From NCBI RefSeq assembly GCF_032598905.1, contig NZ_CP122458.1:868001-932000 (forward strand): a DNA stretch of 64,000 nt, in the 5' to 3' direction. Position numbers and translations under genes: made by a program. Shown here one piece after another: positions 57,536 to 64,000 of this stretch; position 1 is the stretch's first letter; each line of letters opens with the position of its first letter. Source of the DNA: Streptomyces sp. 11x1 (GTDB taxonomy: Bacteria; Actinomycetota; Actinomycetes; Streptomycetales; Streptomycetaceae). The notes below the pieces were generated by a model that saw nothing but the letters and a program-made list of their open reading frames with translations, ran no database searches and had not been told where the DNA came from.

Positions 57536-60382
57536 ATGACCTCCGTGCACGAGGGCCAAGGCGGTCAGGGCGGCTACGACGGCGACGTCGTCCTCGGCGC
57601 GCTCGGCGGGATGGGCACCCCCCTCGACTGCGCCGGCCACACCCGTCTGGACCTCGAAGGGCCGCAGACGCTGTGGCTGGTGGCCTCCGGTGCGCTGGAC
57701 CTGTTCGCGGTGGACGCCGTCCAGCAGGGCCACTGGCACCATCTGGGCCGCCTGGAAGCGGGTTCGCTGCTGCTCGGTCCGGTCACCGGGCCCCAGCACA
57801 CGCTGGTCGCCCGCCCGTTGCGCGACTGCGTGGTTCGGCGCATCGGCCTGCGTGAGCTGTACCAGCGGGCGGGCACCGAGACCTGGTCGTACGACGAATG
57901 GGGCAACCCGCAGCTCGTGCCCCCGCAGACGAGCCCCCTCGAATACGCCCTCGCCCTGGGCGTCGGCCGGGGCCTGTCCATCCTCTTCCAGGCGCCGATG
58001 GCCACCGAGCAGGCCGCCGCGCCCACCGACGACGACGTGTTCTGGATGCGGGTGCCGCCCGGCAGCGTCCAGTACGGCGCGCTGTACGGGGCGGAGGCGG
58101 CGGCCGATCTGCTGATGGACCCGGGGGTCTGGCAGAGCATGGTCGACCAGCAGTACCGACTGCTGGCCACGCTGGACCGCTGGATCGAGCAGCTGGAGCG
58201 CACCCACGAGGACCGTGCGGCCGCCGGGATCAAGGCCGGTGAGGCCGTACGCGCCCAGGCCGACCGCACGCTGCTCGCCTCCATCGGCAAGTCCTCCGCG
58301 CAGCGGCGTACGACGGCGGCCGACGCGGACGCCACGTACGCTGCCTGCGGGCTGGTCGCCCGGGCTGCGGGGATCTCGCTCTCCGAGCCGGCGCAGAGCG
58401 GCACCGAGAGCGACCGGCTCGACCCGGTGGAGCGCATCGCGCTCGCCTCCCGGGTCCGGGTCCGTGCCGTCCGCCTCACCGGGAGCTGGTGGCGGGAGAA
58501 CGTAGGCCCGCTGGTGGGGCACCGGGCGCTGTCCGGTGCGCCGGTGGCACTGCTGTGGCGGCGCGGCGGCTATGTGGCCGTCCAGCCGTCGTCCGGCCGG
58601 GAGACACCGATCGAGAAGGCGAACGCGGCCGAGTTCGAGCCGCGTGCCGTGATGTTCTACCGCCCGCTGCCCGAGCGGGTGCCGAGCCCGCTGCGGCTGA
58701 TGCGGTTCAGCCTGCACGGGACGAGCAGTGACATGACGGGCCTGCTGCTCAGCGGGCTGGTGACGGTCGTGCTCGGCTCGCTCGTGCCGATCGCCACGGG
58801 CAGGATCCTCGGCGAGTACGTGCCGAAGGCGCAGGAGGACCTGATCGTGCAGGTCTGTCTGGCGATCATGCTCGCGAGTGTGGTGTCGGCAGCGTTCCTG
58901 CTGCTGCAGAACCTGACGATCCTGCGTCTGGAGGGCCGTATCGAGGCCACCCTCCAGCCGGCGGTCTGGGACCGTCTGCTGCGGCTCCCGACGAAGTTCT
59001 TCACCTCGCGTTCCACGGGCGAACTGGCCAGTGCCGCCATGGGCATCAGCGCGATCCGCCGCACGCTGGCCGGCGTCGGCCCGGTGGTCGCCCAGTCGGT
59101 GACCGTCGGCGCGGTGAACCTCGCCCTGCTGCTCTGGTACAGCGTTCCGATGGCGCTGGCGGCGATCGGCATGCTGGTCGTGGTGGCGACGGTCTTCCTG
59201 GGCCTCGGTCTGTGGCAGGTCCGCTGGCAGCGCCGTCTGGTGGTGCTGGGCAACAAGCTGAACAACCAGGCCTTCCAGACCCTGCGGGGGCTGCCGAAGC
59301 TCCGGGTGGCGGCCGCCGAGAACTACGCGTACGCGGCCTGGGCAGGCGAGTTCGCGCGCAGTCGGGAGCTCCAGCAGAAAGTCGGTGGCATCAAGAACCT
59401 CAACACGGTGCTGGGCTCGGTGTACCTGCCCCTGTGCACCCTGCTGATGTTCATGCTGCTGGCGGGCCCGGCACGCGGTTCGATGTCGGCGGCCGAGTTC
59501 CTGACCTTCAACACCTCGGTGACGATGCTGCTGACGTCGGTCACCCAGCTGACCGGCGCCTTCGTGTCGGCGGTGGCCGTGCTGCCGCTGTTCGAGGAGA
59601 TCAAGCCGGTGCTGGAGGCGACGCCGGAGGTCCGTACGGCGAGCACCCGGCCGGGTGTGCTGTCCGGCGCCCTGGAGGCCCGCCGGGTCTCCTTCCGCTA
59701 CGCGGACGACGGCCCGCTGGTGCTGGACGACGTGTCCTTCGCCGTCCGGCCCGGGGAGTTCGTGGCGATCGTCGGCCCCAGCGGTTGCGGGAAGTCGACC
59801 CTGCTGCGCCTGCTGATCGGTTTCGACAAACCGGTCTCCGGGAGCGTCCTGTACGACGGCCAGGACCTCGGCGCACTGGACCAGTCCGCCGTACGCCGTC
59901 AGTGCGGTGTCGTGCTCCAGCACGCCCAGCCGTTCACCGGATCGATCCTGGACGTCATCTGCGGCACCGAGCCGTACACGCCCGAGGAGGCGATGGCGGC
60001 CGCCGCGATGGCGGGCCTGGCGGAGGACATCCAGCGCATGCCGATGGGTCTGCACACCATCGTCCAGGGCAACGGCGCGATCTCCGGCGGACAGCGGCAA
60101 CGTCTGATGATCGCGCAGGCGTTGATCCGCCGGCCCCGCATCCTCTTCTTCGACGAGGCCACGAGCGCCCTCGACAACGAGACCCAGCGCACGGTCATCG
60201 AGAGCACGAGGGCCCTGAACGCGACACGGATCGTCATCGCCCACCGGCTGTCCACGGTGATGGACGCGGACCGGGTGGTGGTGATGGAGGACGGCAAGGT
60301 GGCGGAGGTGGGAGCACCGGCCGAACTGCTGGCGAACCCGGCCGGGCGCCTGCACGAGCTGGTTCGTCGTCAGATGGCCTAG
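57536..60382 (+). CDS. NHLP-type ABC transporter permease/ATPase with long N-terminal domain
   Basis: 948 residues, starting one base after the previous stop. About 400 N-terminal residues precede the membrane part; the first 110 look like a cyclic-nucleotide-binding-like barrel (LWLVASGALDLFAVD, RLEAGSLLLGP), as in other NHLP second transporters. Six membrane segments follow, then the ATPase: GPSGCGKST, ISGGQRQRLMIAQALI, RILFFDEATSALD, VIAHRLSTV. It has no peptidase domain and probably works with the C39 transporter. It ends the NHLP operon. Confidence 0.93.
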   Translation: MTSVHEGQGGQGGYDGDVVLGALGGMGTPLDCAGHTRLDLEGPQTLWLVASGALDLFAVDAVQQGHWHHLGRLEAGSLLLGPVTGPQHTLVARPLRDCVVRRIGLRELYQRAGTETWSYDEWGNPQLVPPQTSPLEYALALGVGRGLSILFQAPMATEQAAAPTDDDVFWMRVPPGSVQYGALYGAEAAADLLMDPGVWQSMVDQQYRLLATLDRWIEQLERTHEDRAAAGIKAGEAVRAQADRTLLASIGKSSAQRRTTAADADATYAACGLVARAAGISLSEPAQSGTESDRLDPVERIALASRVRVRAVRLTGSWWRENVGPLVGHRALSGAPVALLWRRGGYVAVQPSSGRETPIEKANAAEFEPRAVMFYRPLPERVPSPLRLMRFSLHGTSSDMTGLLLSGLVTVVLGSLVPIATGRILGEYVPKAQEDLIVQVCLAIMLASVVSAAFLLLQNLTILRLEGRIEATLQPAVWDRLLRLPTKFFTSRSTGELASAAMGISAIRRTLAGVGPVVAQSVTVGAVNLALLLWYSVPMALAAIGMLVVVATVFLGLGLWQVRWQRRLVVLGNKLNNQAFQTLRGLPKLRVAAAENYAYAAWAGEFARSRELQQKVGGIKNLNTVLGSVYLPLCTLLMFMLLAGPARGSMSAAEFLTFNTSVTMLLTSVTQLTGAFVSAVAVLPLFEEIKPVLEATPEVRTASTRPGVLSGALEARRVSFRYADDGPLVLDDVSFAVRPGEFVAIVGPSGCGKSTLLRLLIGFDKPVSGSVLYDGQDLGALDQSAVRRQCGVVLQHAQPFTGSILDVICGTEPYTPEEAMAAAAMAGLAEDIQRMPMGLHTIVQGNGAISGGQRQRLMIAQALIRRPRILFFDEATSALDNETQRTVIESTRALNATRIVIAHRLSTVMDADRVVVMEDGKVAEVGAPAELLANPAGRLHELVRRQMA

Positions 60383-60433
60383 GCCCTCCCTGCCCGTCCC
60401 GTTTCCGGGGCTCCGCCCCGGATTTCTTGCCGG

Positions 60434-60928
60434 TCAGTGCGACAGGTCGCGCTCGTACCAGGTGCCCGGTTCACCGCTCAGGTCGTCCGGGGCGGCCGCA
60501 CCGACGGGAACGAACCCGGCTTTGATCAGCACCTTCCGGGAGGCGGCGTTGCGGTGGGCCACGGCCCCCCGCAGGGTGCGCAGGCCGTAGCGGTCCGCCG
60601 CCGACCGGCACAGCTGCCGTACGGTCGCGGTCGCCACGCCGTGGCCGGCGACGTGCTGGGCGACCCGATAGCCGAGTTGTGCGGAACCGTTCTCGATGTC
60701 GACCAGGTTGAATCTGCCGAGTACCGAGCCGTCCTCGGCGACGAGTACATGGAAGGCGCAGACGCCCGCCTCCTGTTCGGCCAGCAGGGCGTCGTACCGG
60801 TCGGTGAACCGGTCGAAGAAGGCATCGCCGCGGTCGGGGACCGAGGCGGCGAACCAGGCACGGTTGGCCAGTTCGAAATCCAGGACCGCCGTGGCGTGTT
60901 CGGCACGCAGCCGCTGCAACTCGGGCAT
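60434..60928 (-). CDS. GNAT-family acetyltransferase (RimJ/RimL-like)
   Basis: 164 residues. Acetyl-CoA loop: LGYRVAQHVAGHGVATATVRQLC (Q/R-x-x-G-x-G/A form) followed by LRTLRGAVAHRNAASRKVLIKAGF, the motif with Asn and the S-x-x-V-L-x-K-x-G-F helix. Similar enzymes acetylate ribosomal protein N-termini or small molecules. It converges with the NHLP operon and ends 51 bases from it. Confidence 0.9.
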   Translation of the reverse strand: MPELQRLRAEHATAVLDFELANRAWFAASVPDRGDAFFDRFTDRYDALLAEQEAGVCAFHVLVAEDGSVLGRFNLVDIENGSAQLGYRVAQHVAGHGVATATVRQLCRSAADRYGLRTLRGAVAHRNAASRKVLIKAGFVPVGAAAPDDLSGEPGTWYERDLSH

Positions 60929-60937
60929 CGCGCGACC

Positions 60938-62299
60938 CTAGCCGGAGGGCGTGCCGAGGACAGCTGATTTCTTGCGCGCGGTGGGCACCGGCCCCGGGAC
61001 GAGGAGGACCGAGGCGACCGGCACGGCGGCGAGTGCGAGCCATGGGACGGGGGCGGGCAGGTTCGCGTCCATCAGGGCGCCCGCCGCCGCGCTTCCCACC
61101 AGCACGATCAGGCCGGAAACGGAGGACATCGCCCCGGTGTAGAGCCCCAGGCGGCCCTTCACGGCGAGGTCGGGCACCCATGCGCGTGCCGCCGGAGCCA
61201 CCAGCATCTGGCCCACCGTCAGCAGCACCACGAACCCGGCGGCGGGCAGCAATCCCGCCGTGCCGGTCCACTCGGCGGGCCGCGCCAGGCCCACCACCCC
61301 GAACCCCGAGGCGATCAGGAGCAGCCCCCAGGCCATGGATCGCCGTAGATCGAGCCGCCCGGCCGCCCACCGCGTCACCGGCAGCTGCGCCGCCACGACC
61401 AGTAGCGAGGACAGCCCGAAGAGCCAGGCCAGCGCGGACTGGGAGCCCGTCGCCCGCTCCACCTCGTCGGGAAGGAGCAGATACAGCTGGTTGTAGGCCA
61501 GCAGGTACGCGCCGTACGCGCAGCACAGCGCCAGGAACCGCCGGTTGCGCAGCAGTCCGCCGAGGCCGCCCCGCACCTCGACCCGTTCCCGGCCCGGAAT
61601 GTGCTGTGGCAGCAGCAGGTGATGCCCGGCGAGGACGAGGGCGAAGACGCCGGCGCCCGCGAGGCAGACCACCCGGAAGTCGACGGCCAGGAGCAACGCC
61701 CCGATGAGCGGCCCGACGAAGGCCCCGGCCTGCCCCGCCACCGTGAACAGCGCGAGCACGCCGGTACGGGGCTCGCCGCCCGATTCCTCCCAGACCACCG
61801 CCTGCCGGGCGACCTCGGACTCGACGGCCGGGGAGAAGAGGGCGGCGGCGAAGCCGATCAGGAGGACGGACGCGATGACCGACCAGTCCTCGTCCGCGTA
61901 CCCGAGCCACGCGAACCCGGCGATCCGCAACGCGCACCCGGCCAGCACCACGGGCCGTACGCCGTACCGGTCGGCGAGCGCTCCGCCGACCACGAACAGC
62001 CCCTGCTGGCTGAAGGTGCGCAGTCCGAGCACGAAGCCGACCATCCAGCCGGCCATGCCTATCGCCGTGCCGAGGTGTTCGGCGAGGAACGGCAGCACCG
62101 CGAAGAAGCCGACGTTGAAGGCGAGTTGGGTGAGGATGAGCAGCCGCAGGAGCGGGCTGAGCTTCGCCCAGGTACCGCGCCGCGACACCGTTGCGGCCGC
62201 GCCGCCGGCCGCCGTGCGCGTTCCTTCCTCTCTCTGCGTCCTCTCTCCGGTCGTTCGCCCCGGGGGCGTCGCGGGCGGGTGCTGTGCGGGTTCGGTCAT
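60938..62299 (-). CDS. MFS transporter, DHA1-like exporter
   Basis: 453 residues, with twelve hydrophobic segments expected. A long Pro/Thr/Glu-rich cytoplasmic N-terminus precedes the first segment, LLRLLILTQLAFNVGFFAVLPFLAEHL. The family A-motif is GGALADRYGVRPVVL between segments 2 and 3. Its ATG overlaps the stop of the fused ABC permease gene by four bases. Coupling of an MFS exporter with a peptide/nickel-type ABC importer is seen in opine metallophore systems, but no metallophore synthase is visible here. Confidence 0.9.
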   Translation of the reverse strand: MTEPAQHPPATPPGRTTGERTQREEGTRTAAGGAAATVSRRGTWAKLSPLLRLLILTQLAFNVGFFAVLPFLAEHLGTAIGMAGWMVGFVLGLRTFSQQGLFVVGGALADRYGVRPVVLAGCALRIAGFAWLGYADEDWSVIASVLLIGFAAALFSPAVESEVARQAVVWEESGGEPRTGVLALFTVAGQAGAFVGPLIGALLLAVDFRVVCLAGAGVFALVLAGHHLLLPQHIPGRERVEVRGGLGGLLRNRRFLALCCAYGAYLLAYNQLYLLLPDEVERATGSQSALAWLFGLSSLLVVAAQLPVTRWAAGRLDLRRSMAWGLLLIASGFGVVGLARPAEWTGTAGLLPAAGFVVLLTVGQMLVAPAARAWVPDLAVKGRLGLYTGAMSSVSGLIVLVGSAAAGALMDANLPAPVPWLALAAVPVASVLLVPGPVPTARKKSAVLGTPSG

Positions 62300-64000
62300 C
62301 CGGTCTCTCCGACGGTGGGGGCGGCGGTGGGCTTCGGTCGGCGGTGTACGGCTCCGGCTCGCGGACGGCGCGGCCACCGCACCCCGCCCGCCGCCGTGAC
62401 CGCGAGGGCGCCGAGGAGGGCGAGCGCGCCGGCGGGGGCGAGGACGGCCCAGGGGGCGCGTTCGGCGTAGGGCAGGTTCTCGGCGAGGAGGAGGCCCCAT
62501 TCGGGGTCCGGCGGCTGCACGCCCAGGCCGAGGAAGCCGAGCGAGGTCAGGGCGAGGGCCACGCCGGGCAGCCGGAGCAGGGCGTGCCGGGCGACGGGTG
62601 GCAGTACGGCGGGAAGCAGTTCGCGGCGGAGCAGGTAGGTGTCGTCCGCGCCGAGCCCTTTCGTGGCCGTGATGTGGGTCGTGGCCCGTTCCTGTTCGAG
62701 CAGGGCCGTGGTGTGCGCGGCCAGGGGCACCCAGGCGACGGCGGCCACGGCCAGCGCGGGTGTCGCCGCTCCGCCGCCCGCCGCTCCGGCGACGAGGAGA
62801 CCCGCGAGGACCGCGGGGACGGCGTTGACGGTGTCGACGAGGGGCCCGGACAGGCGCGGCAGCAGCCCGAGCAGGAGGCCCGTCAGCAGCGCGGAGGCGC
62901 TGATCGTGACGGCCAGGGCGAGGGTGGTGAAGGCGCCGTGGCCGATGCGGGCGAGGAGATCGCGGCCGAGTGCGTCGGTGCCCAACGGGTGTGCCCAGGA
63001 GGGTGGTCGGAGCCGGGCGCCGGTGTCGAGGGCCAGTGGGTCGCGGGCCAGACCGAGCGCGACGACCGTCAGCAGGAGGGCGCCGTGCAGCAGGGGGGCG
63101 CGGCTCGGGGCCGGTGGCACGGGGCGGTGCAAGGAGTGGAGCGCGCCGTCGCGGAGGGCGGGGCCGATAAGGAGGCGGGCGGCGAGACGGGCGAGGGCAC
63201 CGGCCGCGGCGGCGAGCAGGACGAGGGCGAGGGTGCCTGCCTGGAGGACGGGGAGGTCCTGGGCGAGGGCGGCCTGGAGGGTGGTGCGGCCGAGGCCGGG
63301 TATGTCGAAGACCTGCTCGACGGTGACGGCCCCGCCGGTGAGGCCGACCACGAACAGGCCGAGGTTGGGCAGCAGTCCGGGCAGACAGCGGCGTACGGCG
63401 TGGCGGGCGGTGGCCCGCCCCGGTATGCCTCGTGCGGCGGCGGCCAGTGCCCAGGGTTCGGCGAAGGCGCCGGGCAGCAGGTCGTCGAGCATCCGGCCGA
63501 GCAGCGCGCCGGCGGGCAGGCCGAGGGCCAGGGCGGGCAGCACCGTCCACTGCGGCCCGTACCAGCCGAGCGCGGGCAGCCAGCCGAGGTGCACGCCGAC
63601 GACGACGGCGAGCACGGAGGCGGTGAGGAACTCGGGCAGCGCGGCGAGCAGCGCGGCGCCGCTACCGCCGCCCCGGCGGTCGTCGAGGCGGCGGTGCGCG
63701 CCGAGCCACAGGGTACGGGCGCAGACCGCCGCGGCGGTGGCCGCCGCGACGACGAGCGCGGCGGCCATCAGCAGCAGGGAGACGCCGAGTGCCTGGAGGA
63801 CGGAGGGGGTGACCTCGGCGCCGGAGATCCACGACCGGCCCGCGTCGCCCCGGGCCAGTCCGCCGAACCACACCCCCAGGAGTCGCAAGGGGCCCGCATC
63901 GAGGCCGAGTTCGTCGCGTACGGCCGCCAGGACCTCCGGCGTCGGGTCGCGTTCGGCGGAGCGTGCCTTGAGGACGGTGAGCGCCGGGTCGGTACTCGAC
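62296..64000 (-). CDS. Fused DppB-DppC-type ABC permease (5' partial)
   Basis: The frame is open to the right window edge, so the N-terminus lies beyond it. Two complete-looking binding-protein-dependent permease domains are joined. The first has its EAA loop at AAARGIPGRATARHAVRRCL; the second has TATKGLGADDTYLLRRELLP. Before the first domain the sequence AAVRDELGLDAGPLRLLGVWFGGLARGD is typical of DppB-type proteins. Normally DppB and DppC are separate genes; here they are one chain. The likely role is import of peptides, nickel or a metal chelate. Confidence 0.85.
   Translation of the reverse strand, partial: SSTDPALTVLKARSAERDPTPEVLAAVRDELGLDAGPLRLLGVWFGGLARGDAGRSWISGAEVTPSVLQALGVSLLLMAAALVVAAATAAAVCARTLWLGAHRRLDDRRGGGSGAALLAALPEFLTASVLAVVVGVHLGWLPALGWYGPQWTVLPALALGLPAGALLGRMLDDLLPGAFAEPWALAAAARGIPGRATARHAVRRCLPGLLPNLGLFVVGLTGGAVTVEQVFDIPGLGRTTLQAALAQDLPVLQAGTLALVLLAAAAGALARLAARLLIGPALRDGALHSLHRPVPPAPSRAPLLHGALLLTVVALGLARDPLALDTGARLRPPSWAHPLGTDALGRDLLARIGHGAFTTLALAVTISASALLTGLLLGLLPRLSGPLVDTVNAVPAVLAGLLVAGAAGGGAATPALAVAAVAWVPLAAHTTALLEQERATTHITATKGLGADDTYLLRRELLPAVLPPVARHALLRLPGVALALTSLGFLGLGVQPPDPEWGLLLAENLPYAERAPWAVLAPAGALALLGALAVTAAGGVRWPRRPRAGAVHRRPKPTAAPTVGETG

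Noticed and set aside
57521..60355. Minus-strand frame of 944 codons opposite the second NHLP transporter
   Set aside because: It is a His/Gln/Arg-rich shadow; the plus strand has all the ABC motifs.

Overview
The window is very GC-rich, with GTG/TTG starts, short -10-like boxes directly in front of some start codons, mycothiol metabolism, streptogrisin-type proteases and a SapB-type lanthipeptide cluster. Together these point to a Streptomyces chromosome. No tRNA, rRNA, CRISPR array, integrase or intact insertion sequence was seen.

1-9.3 kb holds mixed single genes: the end of a LuxR-type regulator, an F420/FMN-type oxidoreductase, a secreted HAD phosphatase, a methyltransferase/GNAT pair and a membrane-anchored S1 protease. 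A ROK repressor follows, in front of a sugar-ABC-transporter operon whose permease genes are reduced to stubs while the Gfo/Idh/MocA oxidoreductase remains. An L,D-transpeptidase and an AhpD-like protein close the section.

9.3-17.4 kb is a leftward operon: PabA-PabB fusion, two adenylate-forming ligases, an FAD monooxygenase and an ADC-lyase-like enzyme. It looks like a self-contained route from chorismate to an activated or oxidised 4-aminobenzoate, with no PKS or NRPS nearby. One ligase carries an in-frame copy of a dispersed intergenic repeat.

17.7-38.8 kb is mostly catabolic and housekeeping accessory DNA: a PLP decarboxylase, SDRs, the mycothiol formaldehyde pathway (mscR plus an MBL hydrolase), relics of a transketolase and of a type I PKS acyltransferase domain, an ABC exporter, an aldehyde dehydrogenase, a frame-split small secreted protein, a glycosyltransferase, a TetR/beta-propeller pair with a clear operator, a GH5 glycosidase, two tandem secreted AOC-barrel-like proteins, an XdhC protein and a phosphoesterase.

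38.8-51.8 kb is a developmental island. Two multidomain SpoIIE phosphatases flank an amf/ram (SapB-type) class III lanthipeptide cluster: LanKC, a 38-residue precursor with two SxxSxxxC motifs, two ABC transporters and the convergent response regulator. A repeat-rich divergent promoter lies between the first phosphatase and LanKC.

52-60.4 kb holds a second S1 protease and then an NHLP-type export locus. This encodes a 71-residue double-glycine precursor without cysteine and with an internally duplicated core, an HlyD-like protein, a C39 peptidase-ABC transporter and a second ABC transporter, but no modification enzyme. It is the best candidate here for an undescribed system.

60.4-64 kb holds a GNAT, an MFS exporter and a fused DppB-DppC-type permease cut by the window end.
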